36,160 nucleotides of DNA from the NCBI GenBank assembly GCA_945883955.1, contig CAMCYN010000010.1, positions 1-36,160 on the forward strand, in the 5' to 3' direction. Under the pieces are notes generated by a model, which did no database searches, was not told the DNA's origin, and was given only the letters and a program-made list of their open reading frames with translations. Position 1 is the stretch's first letter; the number at the start of each line of letters is the position of its first letter. Below are positions 25,645 to 33,562 of the stretch, piece after piece. Origin of the DNA: Akkermansia muciniphila. GTDB taxonomy: Bacteria; Verrucomicrobiota; Verrucomicrobiia; Chthoniobacterales; Chthoniobacteraceae. Both the position numbers and the translations under genes were made by a program.

Positions 25645-26298
25645 ATGCACTCCTTCTTACGCCCCGCGTTTTTCACGGCTGCCACCACCGTTTTGATCGC
25701 TCCAGCCACCTTCGCCCTCCCCCTTTTCGACGGCAAAACCCTCGAAGGCTGGCAGGGAGAAACCACCCGTGTCTGGCGAGTCGAAGACGGTGCCATCGTC
25801 GGAGGATCGCTGGAGGGGAACCCGCAAAACGAGTTTCTGACCACCGCCAAAAGCTACCGCAATTTCAGCCTTAAACTCGAATACAAGCTGGTCGGTACCG
25901 AAGGTTTTGTGAATGGCGGCATCCAGTTTCGCAGTCAACGCATCCAGCAACCCCCCAATGAAATGATCGGGTATCAGGCCGATATTGGTGCGGGATTTTC
26001 CGGTTCGCTCTACGACGAATCCCGCCGCAAGAAACTGCTCTCCACCGCGAACAAGGAAGCCATCGCACGCCTGGAAAAGCCGGGAGACTGGAACCAATAC
26101 GAAATACGGTGCGAAAACGGCCGAATCCGGTTGTTTCTCAATGGCGAACTAACCGTGGATTACACCGAAACCGAGCCCGGCATCGCGCAGGAGGGCGTCA
26201 TCGGGCTGCAGATCCACGGTAAATGCAAAGCCCAGATCGCCTACCGCGCCATCACCCTCGAGCCGTTCCCGGACGATCTGCCCCAGGCTGCCAAATAA
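25645..26298 (+). CDS. DUF1080 (3-keto-disaccharide hydrolase-like) secreted protein
   Basis: A 217-residue protein with a signal peptide (about residues 1-24, ending ATFA) and a single DUF1080 beta-sandwich domain. Family marks: LPLFDGKTLEGWQ at the start, VWRVEDGAIVGGS, FSLKLEYKLVGT, NGGIQFRSQR, GYQADIG, and the closing PGIAQEGVIGLQIHG. Members of this family cleave 3-keto-glycosides or bind carbohydrates outside the cytoplasm and are greatly expanded in Planctomycetes and Verrucomicrobia. It lies upstream of the fucosidase region but in a separate unit, next to the transposase relic. Confidence 0.92.
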   Translation: MHSFLRPAFFTAATTVLIAPATFALPLFDGKTLEGWQGETTRVWRVEDGAIVGGSLEGNPQNEFLTTAKSYRNFSLKLEYKLVGTEGFVNGGIQFRSQRIQQPPNEMIGYQADIGAGFSGSLYDESRRKKLLSTANKEAIARLEKPGDWNQYEIRCENGRIRLFLNGELTVDYTETEPGIAQEGVIGLQIHGKCKAQIAYRAITLEPFPDDLPQAAK

Positions 26299-26462
26299 AT
26301 CCCGAGCCGCTCCGGTAACTCCCCTAGCTGGGTTTTCCACTAAGTAATCTGGGTCGGATGGACGTGATTCTCCGGCGCTATCTCCTGCGCCGCTTTGAGG
26401 CGTTTGATGGCCTCCATTGCCACGTGCACCTTAAACTCGGCACTGTGGTTTCTTCGTAATGG
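26296..26462 (-). pseudogene. IS3-family OrfA transposase relic with an internal stop
   Basis: Read on the minus strand from 26462, the frame gives RRNHSAEFKVHVAMEAIKRL, then KAAQEIAPENHVHPTQIT, then a TAG at 26340-26342, then WKTQLGELPERL. This is the N-terminal helix-turn-helix of IS3-group OrfA (HSAEFKxxVALEAIKGxKTxxEIAxxYxVHPTQIxxWK). The residue at the stop is normally Gln, so one CAG-to-TAG change explains it. No ATG precedes the fragment, and OrfB and inverted repeats are not seen nearby. The relic is too short to be active and overlaps the last codons of the DUF1080 gene. Confidence 0.75.
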
Positions 26463-26465
26463 TTT

Positions 26466-26494
26466 CCTTGGGGTTCCTTGTTTTTTCCCCAAGG
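26466..26494. repeat. 8-bp inverted repeat after the AraC gene
   Basis: CCTTGGGG pairs with CCCCAAGG across a 13-base T-rich loop. It lies just beyond the 3' end of the minus-strand AraC gene and may act as its terminator; no T-tract follows in that direction. Confidence 0.4.
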
Positions 26495-26498
26495 TTTA

Positions 26499-27380
26499 TC
26501 AGTTCAGTTTCTCTTCCAATAATTTATGGCGAAACACCAAGGGAGAGCGGCCATTCATTTTTTTGAAAAACCGATTGAAATAGTACTCATCGTTGAATCC
26601 AAAATGCTCTGCGATTTCTCGCATAGACGCATCCGACTCCGTCAAGATCCGGAGGATCTCCTCATTCAATCTCCGGTTGAGGTAAGCTTTCGGGGACACC
26701 CCGAAAAGCCGCCCAAAGGCCATTGAAAAGGCATGAGCACTCAGCCCCTGTGCAGCCGCCACCTCCGACATCCGCAACTGGGCGCTTAGCTTCTTCTCAA
26801 TCAAGGCTAGAGAGGAGCCGAACCGAGAATGGGCGGCCACATGTCGCTGAATGATCTCACGGAGATCCGGCACCGCATCCGCAATCCAGCGGATCAGCTG
26901 CGCTTGCAGCCGCATAGAGGCATTTAAGCTCAGCGGCACAGTCCAATCCGCAATCCATGCAGCTGGATCCCAGGGACCAAGCACCCTGAAGTCCCGACCC
27001 ACCCAATCCAGGAGAAAATCGACCCCGGAAAACCATTCGCATCGGAACGTTAGATAATACGTCTCATACATTTCAGCGCACTCACGTTGGGCCGGCCAGT
27101 TCCCCGGCAGCCAATAAGCGAATCCCGGCTTCAAATCGAACACCCGACCGTCACGCCGAAGGTGGGCCGCTCCGCCAACAACAAAGTTGATGTGGTGCAA
27201 ATAGTCGTTCGCCACCTGGTTGCCCGTGCTCCATTCGGGTCCCACGATTGCATGTCGAAACCCCACAATTGGGAAATTCAACCGCCGCGCCCAGGCCATC
27301 GGATCACTCTCTTGGGCCTCTTGAAATAAGGTCTCATTGAGACGGTACGAGATGGATTCCTGAGAGACGGTCCGTTTCAT
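26499..27380 (-). CDS. AraC-family transcriptional regulator
   Basis: A 293-residue regulator with an N-terminal cupin-like sensor part (HHINFVVGGAAHLRRDGRVF, LKPGFAYWLPGNW) and a C-terminal pair of helix-turn-helix motifs of about 100 residues. The first is LRMSEVAAAQGLSAHAFSMAF and the second MREIAEHFGFNDEYYFNRFF, ending in the classic F-x-x-P-x-x-FR signature (RSPLVFRH). It is divergent from the GH29-like gene across 99 bp, the usual position for a local activator responding to a sugar released by the enzymes it controls; this is inference. No Shine-Dalgarno precedes its ATG. Confidence 0.93.
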   Translation of the reverse strand: MKRTVSQESISYRLNETLFQEAQESDPMAWARRLNFPIVGFRHAIVGPEWSTGNQVANDYLHHINFVVGGAAHLRRDGRVFDLKPGFAYWLPGNWPAQRECAEMYETYYLTFRCEWFSGVDFLLDWVGRDFRVLGPWDPAAWIADWTVPLSLNASMRLQAQLIRWIADAVPDLREIIQRHVAAHSRFGSSLALIEKKLSAQLRMSEVAAAQGLSAHAFSMAFGRLFGVSPKAYLNRRLNEEILRILTESDASMREIAEHFGFNDEYYFNRFFKKMNGRSPLVFRHKLLEEKLN

Positions 27381-27427
27381 ACTTCAATCGGCGTTACAAA
27401 AGTACAAGAAAACGTCCTGCATGTCCA

Positions 27428-27455
27428 TTGTTCCGGCGGCTGCTTAAGGGATAAT
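27428..27455 (+). promoter_or_regulatory. Candidate promoter for the GH29-DUF1592-DUF1552 operon
   Basis: TTGTTC (27428-27433) and GATAAT (27450-27455) are 16 bp apart in the divergent spacer between the AraC gene and the GH29-like gene. A start near 27462 leaves an 18-base leader before the ATG at 27480. Confidence 0.4.
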
Positions 27456-27479
27456 GCCCAACGCAAAAGTTCCCCCCTT

Positions 27480-28928
27480 ATGAAACTTGCCGTTCCCCTC
27501 CTCTTCCTTCTCCTGGCAACCCCTCTCGCCCAAGCCGCGTTTTCGCCCGATTTTGTCGTGAAATCCGACGACGTCACCGTGCTGATGGCCGCCGACGGTA
27601 AAAACCCGGACAACCGGAAGGCCTGGATCAATGACCACCGCCGCCTTCAGGTCAAAGACTGGCCTGTTGGTGGCCAGACAACCTGGGAGGTGGAAGTCGC
27701 AGAATCTGGCGATTACTCCATCAACGTACTGTTCAACCACGGCGTCCAGGCAGACCTGCATATCTCACTTTCCTGCGGCGCCTCCCGTTGCGAAAGCCGC
27801 TCCCAACGCGGCCGAGGCCAGGACTGGAGACGCCATTCCCTCAACGGCACGCTCCCCCTCACCAAGGGAAAACAAACGCTTACCCTCCAGATCACGGCCC
27901 CCGAAGGAAGTCCGGCCGAGAAACTCGAATTGCTCTCCATCGAACTCGTCCGCCCCGAGGTCCAACGCCGCCAGCACGAAGCCGCCCTCCGAATGCGTTC
28001 GGAGGCGGACACCCAATGGTTTCGGAACGCCAATTACGGGCTCATGCTCCACTGGACCTCGGAGGTCACCCCCCGCCATGGAGCGCCCAAACCGTATAAC
28101 GAGGCCGTACGGGATTTTGACCTTCAAACCTTTGTGCGCCAGGTCGTCCGGAGCGGTGCAAAATTTGTGACCCTCACCACGTCTCACGGCCAAATGTTCT
28201 TCCCCGCGCCCCTTCGATCTCTGGACAAAATCCTGCCCGGACGCACCAGCGAACGGGATCTAGTCGGAGAGGTTGCGGACGCCTTAAACGCCCAAGGCAT
28301 CCGGCTCATGCTCTACTACCATCTTGGAGCCAACTCGGACGCCACGTGGCAGCAGGCCTCGGGATTCTTCAAAACGGACACCACCGAATTCTGGAACAAC
28401 TGGACCGCTGTCATCGCAGAAGCCGGGGCGCGTTACGGGAACAAGCTGGCGGGCTGGTGGTTTGATGACGGCACTGCGAACTACTACTATCGGAGCGCCC
28501 CGTGGGAACGGCTCGCCAGCGTCGCCAAAGCAGGCAACCCAAAGCGACTGATTTGTTTTAATCCCTGGATTCTTCCCTCAGCGACCGAGTTTCAGGATTA
28601 TCTCGCGGGCGAAGGCAATACTGATCCCACCTTGGGCGGAGGGTTAAAGCCTGGTGATCACGGGAGGATCTCCTCTGGAGCTTATGCAGGCCTCCAGGCG
28701 AGCGCGGCCATCGTGATGGAAGGAGACTGGAATCACACCAAACGGGACACCGAAATCGGGCCTCCGAAAATGAAGCTCGAACAACTTCAATCCACCTTGA
28801 GCCGGTTCCAGGCGCTCGAAAACGTCCTGATGTTCAACTGCGAAATCTATCAGGACGGCACCATGTCCCCCGCCACGGTGGAGCTGCTCCACAGCCTCAA
28901 TCAAGCGTCAGGAGCCACCGCACGATAA
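27480..28928 (+). CDS. Secreted GH29-like alpha-L-fucosidase
   Basis: A 482-residue protein with a signal peptide (cleavage near AQA/AF, residue 19). Residues about 22-165 form a beta-rich domain (VLMAADGKNPDN, TTWEVEVAESGDYSINVLF, LTLQITAPEG), a carbohydrate-binding-like module. The rest is a TIM-barrel of the GH29 type: WFRNANYGLMLHWTSEV, the YNEAVRDFDLQTFVRQVVRSGAKFVTLT segment (the analogue of FNP..FDA..WA..AK.AGAKY), and GWWFDDGT with D329/D330, the position of the GH29 nucleophile. The WFDD wording differs from the common WFD-G form, so substrate specificity may differ. It is the first gene of a tight operon with the following two genes. Confidence 0.84.
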   Translation: MKLAVPLLFLLLATPLAQAAFSPDFVVKSDDVTVLMAADGKNPDNRKAWINDHRRLQVKDWPVGGQTTWEVEVAESGDYSINVLFNHGVQADLHISLSCGASRCESRSQRGRGQDWRRHSLNGTLPLTKGKQTLTLQITAPEGSPAEKLELLSIELVRPEVQRRQHEAALRMRSEADTQWFRNANYGLMLHWTSEVTPRHGAPKPYNEAVRDFDLQTFVRQVVRSGAKFVTLTTSHGQMFFPAPLRSLDKILPGRTSERDLVGEVADALNAQGIRLMLYYHLGANSDATWQQASGFFKTDTTEFWNNWTAVIAEAGARYGNKLAGWWFDDGTANYYYRSAPWERLASVAKAGNPKRLICFNPWILPSATEFQDYLAGEGNTDPTLGGGLKPGDHGRISSGAYAGLQASAAIVMEGDWNHTKRDTEIGPPKMKLEQLQSTLSRFQALENVLMFNCEIYQDGTMSPATVELLHSLNQASGATAR

Positions 28929-28945
28929 CCGCAACAATTCTTCCC

Positions 28946-31597
28946 ATGCGAGGCTCGCACCTTCCATTGGCCGCGCTTTTCTGGAGCGCCTTCTCCAGTT
29001 TTTCCTCCGGAGCCACGGCTGCCCCCCAAGCCGCTGTGAACACAAAGTACAAAGCATTTTTCAAAGACTACTGCGTGTCCTGCCATGACGAGGAGAAACA
29101 CAAAGGCAGTGTTCGTCTGGATAATCTGTCCTTTGAAATCAACTCGCTGGAAGCGGCAGAGCGCTGGCAAAAGGTGTTGAATTCCATGAACTCGGGGGAG
29201 ATGCCTCCCGAGGACAAGAAGCAGCCGGACAAGGTTCTGAAGACAGATTTCCTCGAGCATCTCTCCCAGGAGATGGTCGTGGCGCGCAAAACCATCGGGG
29301 ATGCAAACGGGAAAATCACCCTGCGCCGACTCAACCGCCGCGAATACAAAAACACCCTCCGCGACCTGCTGGGCGTCGACATCAGTGTGGCAGATCTGCC
29401 GCCGGATGGCAGCCCGGGCACTTTCGACACCGTCGGCTCGAGCCTCTTTATGTCGAGCAGCCAGTTTGAATCCTACCGGCATCTGGGACGCAATGCGGTG
29501 AACGCCGCTTTTGAGCTGTTCGCAACTCCGGTCGCCAACCGAAAGCATCACATCGAGCCGGAAGAGGCCGTCAACAAAACCGTCGAGAAGGAGATGGCCA
29601 GACAGGGGAGTATTCGGAAACGCGTCGCAATGTGGACGAGGGAAGTGGATACCGCCGCTAAACGGCCTGAGAATGCGAACGTAGTGGCTGAAATCCGCGC
29701 GAAGACAAAGACAGAGCCACATCAACTCCACGCCGCCTGGGAAAAGATTGCCGGCGCCCCTGCCCCGACAGAGTTCGGATTTGTAGATGCACAAGACGCC
29801 TTTGGTCACGAAGGCCAGTGGAAGACCTTCATTCCCCCCATCGTGGATTACCTCAGTCTGCCAAAGGTGCGCAGTGGCGCCTATCTGAGCTCGGGAATGT
29901 CCAGCACGACGGCCGCTGCCTGCTCTGTGCCAAACGAGTGGCCCCCGGGCGATTACCTTATGCGCATCCGGCTCGCCTACGTCGGACCTCTTTCTCTGGT
30001 GCCGTCCCGCACTGATTTCAAAGCGATGCCTGCGCCTGAACCCGCGGAAAACCGGCGGTTCCTGGATGTGATTTACGCGGACTCCGAAATCGTACTCAGC
30101 ACCCATCAGGTCACCGGGACCATGGAGGCCCCGCAGGAGCTGGTCGTGCCGGTGAGTATCAAGAAGCCGGGATACCGTTTTTTCAGGCTGCGGGAAACAA
30201 ACCCGGAGGTCAGTCGCACAGACGTCGATAAGAACCCCGCGATTTGGATCGACTGGGTCGAGTTCGAAGGGCCCTTAAACACCACCCGGCCAACACCCGT
30301 TGCCATACAGGCTATCCAGCCTCTCCTGACGAAAGCGTCCAGCACCGACGTGGACGTGCGAAAAACACTGGAGACTTTTGCCGTGCAGGCTTTCCGGGGC
30401 CGGGTTCCCTCGCCAGCCTACCTAGACAAGCTGCTAGCCCTTTATCAAACGCGCCGGGAAGCGGGAGAAAAACCTGAAATCGCCATCCGCACCCCGCTTT
30501 CACTCGTTCTATCTTCTCCTCATTTTCTGTATCTCTCCGAGCCGGTGGCTGAGAAGCAACGCCGCCCGCTCACCGATCTGGAGCTGGCAACCCGCCTCTC
30601 GTACTTCCTGTGGAGCGCTCCTCCCGACGCTCAACTCCTCTCGCTTGCCCAACAGGGGCAACTTCAACAACCCGCCATTTTGAAAAGCGAAGTGGAACGC
30701 CTCCTCGCCAGCGAGAAAGCACGGGAACTGGTCACAGGCTTTACCCGCCAATGGCTCGGAATCGATCGCCTCGATTTCTTTATGTTTAATCCAAAACGCT
30801 TTCCGGCGTTTTCATCAGCCGTGAAAGAGGCGGCCCGGGAGGAGGTCTTTTCCACAGTGGCTTTGCTGCTCAAAAACAACCGCAGCCTCACCAATCTGCT
30901 TACCTCCAGCGAGGTCGTCGTTAACGGGCTCCTCGCCAACTATTACAAGATGGACGGCGTCGCAGGAGACGAATTCCGTCCGGTAACCCTACCCGCGAAG
31001 TCACCCCGGGGCGGCCTGCTTGGCATGGCCGCGATTCTCGCGATGGGAAGTAACGGGGAGCACACCAGCCCCGTGGAGCGTGGAGCTTGGGTTATGAGAA
31101 AAATGCTATTCACGCCGCCTCCACCTGCGCCGCCAAACGTCCCGCAGCTCACCCGACTGGAGGGCCAGCTGCTCACCACCCGAGAAAGGCTGTCGGCTCA
31201 TCAGGAGGATCCTCAATGCGCGAGCTGTCATCGAAAAATCGACCCGATCGGCTTCGGTTTGGAGAACTTCGATGCCGTGGGACAATGGCGAACCCAGGAC
31301 GGTTACGAAAAAGAGGGCGTCGGCAAGAAGACTTGGGAGATCGAGCCCGCCGGAGCTTTCCACAATGGACCGGCGTTCGCGAATTACCTGGAGCTGCGCT
31401 CCCTGATTGCAGCCAAGCCGGAGAACTTTGCACGTGGCTTCACGGAAGCCCTGATCGAATACGGTCTGGGCCGACCTTGTGGGTTCAGTGATCAGGATCT
31501 TGTCCAGGGGATCGTTCAAGCTGCGAGGAAAAGGGATTTTGCGATGCAGGAATTTATCCAGGCTTTGGTCGCCAGCCAGGCCTTCCACACCAAATAA
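28946..31597 (+). CDS. DUF1592-type secreted cytochrome protein (PSCyt1/DUF1587/1592/1588/1585)
   Basis: An 883-residue exported protein (signal peptide about residues 1-27). Two haem-binding CxxCH sites are visible: C43-VS-C46-H47 near the N-terminus and C758-AS-C761-H762 near the C-terminus. Between and after them are the domain signatures LRRLNRREYKNTLRDLLG (DUF1587), TRLSYFLWSAPPDAQLLSLA (DUF1592), HTSPVERGAWVMRKML (DUF1588), DPIGFGLENFDAVGQWR and FTEALIEYGLGRPC (DUF1585). These multi-domain proteins are characteristic of Planctomycetes and Verrucomicrobia and are thought to carry out oxidative steps on polysaccharides outside the cytoplasm; their chemistry is not established. The gene starts 17 bp after the GH29-like gene. 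Confidence 0.95.
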   Translation: MRGSHLPLAALFWSAFSSFSSGATAAPQAAVNTKYKAFFKDYCVSCHDEEKHKGSVRLDNLSFEINSLEAAERWQKVLNSMNSGEMPPEDKKQPDKVLKTDFLEHLSQEMVVARKTIGDANGKITLRRLNRREYKNTLRDLLGVDISVADLPPDGSPGTFDTVGSSLFMSSSQFESYRHLGRNAVNAAFELFATPVANRKHHIEPEEAVNKTVEKEMARQGSIRKRVAMWTREVDTAAKRPENANVVAEIRAKTKTEPHQLHAAWEKIAGAPAPTEFGFVDAQDAFGHEGQWKTFIPPIVDYLSLPKVRSGAYLSSGMSSTTAAACSVPNEWPPGDYLMRIRLAYVGPLSLVPSRTDFKAMPAPEPAENRRFLDVIYADSEIVLSTHQVTGTMEAPQELVVPVSIKKPGYRFFRLRETNPEVSRTDVDKNPAIWIDWVEFEGPLNTTRPTPVAIQAIQPLLTKASSTDVDVRKTLETFAVQAFRGRVPSPAYLDKLLALYQTRREAGEKPEIAIRTPLSLVLSSPHFLYLSEPVAEKQRRPLTDLELATRLSYFLWSAPPDAQLLSLAQQGQLQQPAILKSEVERLLASEKARELVTGFTRQWLGIDRLDFFMFNPKRFPAFSSAVKEAAREEVFSTVALLLKNNRSLTNLLTSSEVVVNGLLANYYKMDGVAGDEFRPVTLPAKSPRGGLLGMAAILAMGSNGEHTSPVERGAWVMRKMLFTPPPPAPPNVPQLTRLEGQLLTTRERLSAHQEDPQCASCHRKIDPIGFGLENFDAVGQWRTQDGYEKEGVGKKTWEIEPAGAFHNGPAFANYLELRSLIAAKPENFARGFTEALIEYGLGRPCGFSDQDLVQGIVQAARKRDFAMQEFIQALVASQAFHTK

Positions 31598-31607
31598 CCC
31601 CCGATTT

Positions 31608-32891
31608 ATGAGTCTTTTATCCCGTCGTCATTTCCTTCGGAGTGCAAGCGCCCTAATCGCTTTACCTGCATTGGAGTCGTTTGGATTTCGGCGTTTTGCC
31701 TCAGCCGCCTCTCCCGCAGTCCCCGCACCGAAGCGTTTCATATTTCTAGGATTCGGCTTTGGAGTAACCAACGAGACCTGGTTCCCAGACCCGAAAACCA
31801 CAGGCGAAAAGTACCCCCTGCCTCCGGGGTTAGAACCACTGGCACGTCACCAGAAAGACTTCACTGTGGTCCAAGGCTGCAGGCATCGATTTAGCGACAA
31901 TCCACATGGAGGAAGCACGTTCTGGCTCACCGGAGCGAACCCATTTTCCGAACCGGGACAAAGCTTTCACAACACCATTTCAGCCGACCAGATCGCCGCA
32001 GCCCAACTTGGAAAAGAAACGCGTTTCACCTCAGTCCAGCTTTGTAGCAGCGAACCCGCGAGTACCGGACACGGCGCGGGTCTTTCACTTGCCTGGGATG
32101 ACCACGGCAAGCCAATCCCAGGATTCGAAACGCCACTACAAGCGTTCCACAAGATGTTCTCCCCCGAAACCGCTCCTTTGGCACAGCGGAAGGCAATGTT
32201 ACTCCAGGAGCGCAGTATCCTCGACACCGTACTCGAGGATGTAAACGACATCAGTCGCGGCCTCAACAAAACCGACATCGACAAGGTGTCCGAGTATTTA
32301 CAGAGCCTCCGGGACATCGAGACGCGCCTCGAAAAGGAAGAGAAATGGCTCACCGTCGAAAAACCCAAGTCTCCCGTCTCGGCCCCCGGCAACGGACTAG
32401 CCGGGCGCGAGGAAATAAAGGTGATGTACGATCTGTTGGTGGCGGCACTGCAAACAGACATCACCCGTGTGGTGACTTATCGCCAACCGATTAGCTCCCT
32501 GCTCACCAGTATTGGAGTGAAGGTGGCGGCCCACGACATGAGCCACTACTCGCCAGGCGAACGGATGGCAGCTTCCCAAACACGCGACGTGGCCCAAAGC
32601 GAACTGCTGGCCGGTCTGCTGGATAAACTCAAAGCAACCACGAGCCCCGACGGAACGACTCTCTTCGATCACACGACTCTCGTCTTTGGCAGCAACCTCC
32701 GTACGGGCCATTACCTGGATAATTGCCCAACCATCCTAGCTGGGGGCGGAGCCGGGATAAAACTTGGCCAGCATGTGGTGCTCCCGAAAGACACGCCGCT
32801 TTGTAATGTGTGGCTCACGCTTTTGAAGGGATCGGGAATCAGCGTGCAAAGCATCGGTGACAGCACGGGGACACTCACGGCGTTGAGTTGA
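31608..32891 (+). CDS. DUF1552 family Tat-exported protein
   Basis: A 427-residue protein. The start at 31608, 10 bp after the DUF1592 gene, gives MSLLSRRHFLRSASALIALP, a twin-arginine signal peptide with RRHFLR. Family features are FLGFGFGVTNETWFP, LARHQKDFTVVQGCRHR, NPHGGSTFWLTG, AHDMSHY and the closing GGGAGIKLGQHVVLP. DUF1552 proteins nearly always neighbour DUF1592/DUF1588 cytochrome proteins in PVC bacteria, which suggests a joint secreted complex; the Tat signal suggests folding with a cofactor before export. The in-frame start at 31479 lies inside the preceding gene and is rejected. Confidence 0.94.
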   Translation: MSLLSRRHFLRSASALIALPALESFGFRRFASAASPAVPAPKRFIFLGFGFGVTNETWFPDPKTTGEKYPLPPGLEPLARHQKDFTVVQGCRHRFSDNPHGGSTFWLTGANPFSEPGQSFHNTISADQIAAAQLGKETRFTSVQLCSSEPASTGHGAGLSLAWDDHGKPIPGFETPLQAFHKMFSPETAPLAQRKAMLLQERSILDTVLEDVNDISRGLNKTDIDKVSEYLQSLRDIETRLEKEEKWLTVEKPKSPVSAPGNGLAGREEIKVMYDLLVAALQTDITRVVTYRQPISSLLTSIGVKVAAHDMSHYSPGERMAASQTRDVAQSELLAGLLDKLKATTSPDGTTLFDHTTLVFGSNLRTGHYLDNCPTILAGGGAGIKLGQHVVLPKDTPLCNVWLTLLKGSGISVQSIGDSTGTLTALS

Positions 32892-32985
32892 GCCGCCAAG
32901 TTAACCTCACTTCCTCCAGGTTTCCCCGTAACTCCCTCAAACACAACAAGGCCGCCTTTAAGATGTCACAAGTAATGCGCTTTGA

Positions 32986-33219
32986 CTCCGCGAATTGAGT
33001 ATCCCCGAGGGTGAAGCGGCGCTCACGAAGCTGGCTGCAGTCAAACGCAAACGGCCCGATGCTCAAAAGCTGGCCAGTCAGGCGGGACGTGCGTTGGAAC
33101 AGGTAAAGGCGCACAAATATTTTTCCTACCGGGTGAACGAGGCGGAGCAACGGGAGCTCGGAATTCCATTTCCCGGGAGCGATTTTGGCGGAAAAATCGA
33201 CGGGGCAACTATTGGCTAA
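32986..33219 (+). pseudogene. Probable transposase fragment
   Basis: An open segment of about 77 codons beginning after a TGA and with a TTG at 32995 as only possible start. It encodes EAALTKLAAVKRKRPDAQKL, GRALEQVKAHKYFSYRVNE and ends abruptly after GIPFPGSDFGG. The alternating basic helix followed by IKAxKYFxY is what I associate with the middle of IS1634/IS4-type transposases, where it precedes the second half of the catalytic domain. That part is absent. A perfect GGCTAA/TTAGCC hairpin lies at the fragment's 3' end. The family call is by pattern and tentative. Confidence 0.4.
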
Positions 33220-33261
33220 CAATTAGCCGTTTACAGCGAATTTAGCATGTAATACGAGGGG

Positions 33262-33328
33262 CGTAGATTACAAATCCCCTCGACATTTGAAGGCATTAAT
33301 TATGTATTAACTTCAAATGAAATCTACG
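33262..33328. repeat. Compound palindrome upstream of the SPFH gene
   Basis: Nested arms: CGTAGATT (33262-33269) with AATCTACG (33321-33328); CATTTGAAG (33284-33292) with CTTCAAATG (33311-33319); TTAAT with ATTAA around a TATGT loop. The left side carries 14 unpaired bases, and these include the right arm of a separate CGAGGGG/CCCCTCG inverted repeat (33256-33281). The pairing is perfect within each arm. It could be a small mobile-element end, a protein binding site, or a structured RNA leader. Confidence 0.6.
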
Positions 33329-33562
33329 ACGGGCTTCGCTTCGTCAACCGCACAAGCCCATTCGGCGCTTATCTGCCTCCCTTTCGCGATTTAATCGCTC
33401 CCCTCCGGGTTCACCTTCCGGAGCTCATTTCTCGAGTGCGCTGCGCGCGTTCATCCCCCGTCCGCGTGGCACCCTTGTCCCGCCTGGCACAAACGTTCCG
33501 GCGCACGGCAAACACTTTCCATAGGAAACATTCTCCCGCCAGAACACCCAATAGCTCGTATT

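Larger units (their letters stand above)
32892..33562. other. 671-bp accessory stretch before the SPFH gene
   Basis: Holds a transposase-like fragment (32986-33219), a compound palindrome (33262-33328) and then a C-rich region with several small perfect hairpins, for example GGGCTT/AAGCCC near 33331, GCGAT/ATCGC near 33387 and CTCCGG/CCGGAG near 33401. One frame is open across 33331-33562 but has no start and an Arg/Pro/Ser-rich composition, so I do not call a gene. Confidence 0.55.

Noticed and set aside
28901-30106. 401-codon frame antisense to the DUF1592 gene
   Set aside because: Shadow of a certain gene; rich in His, Gly and Arg without domains.
33331-33562. Open plus-strand frame upstream of the SPFH gene
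   Set aside because: No start codon, Arg/Ser/Pro-rich, and the DNA is full of small hairpins; treated as non-coding.
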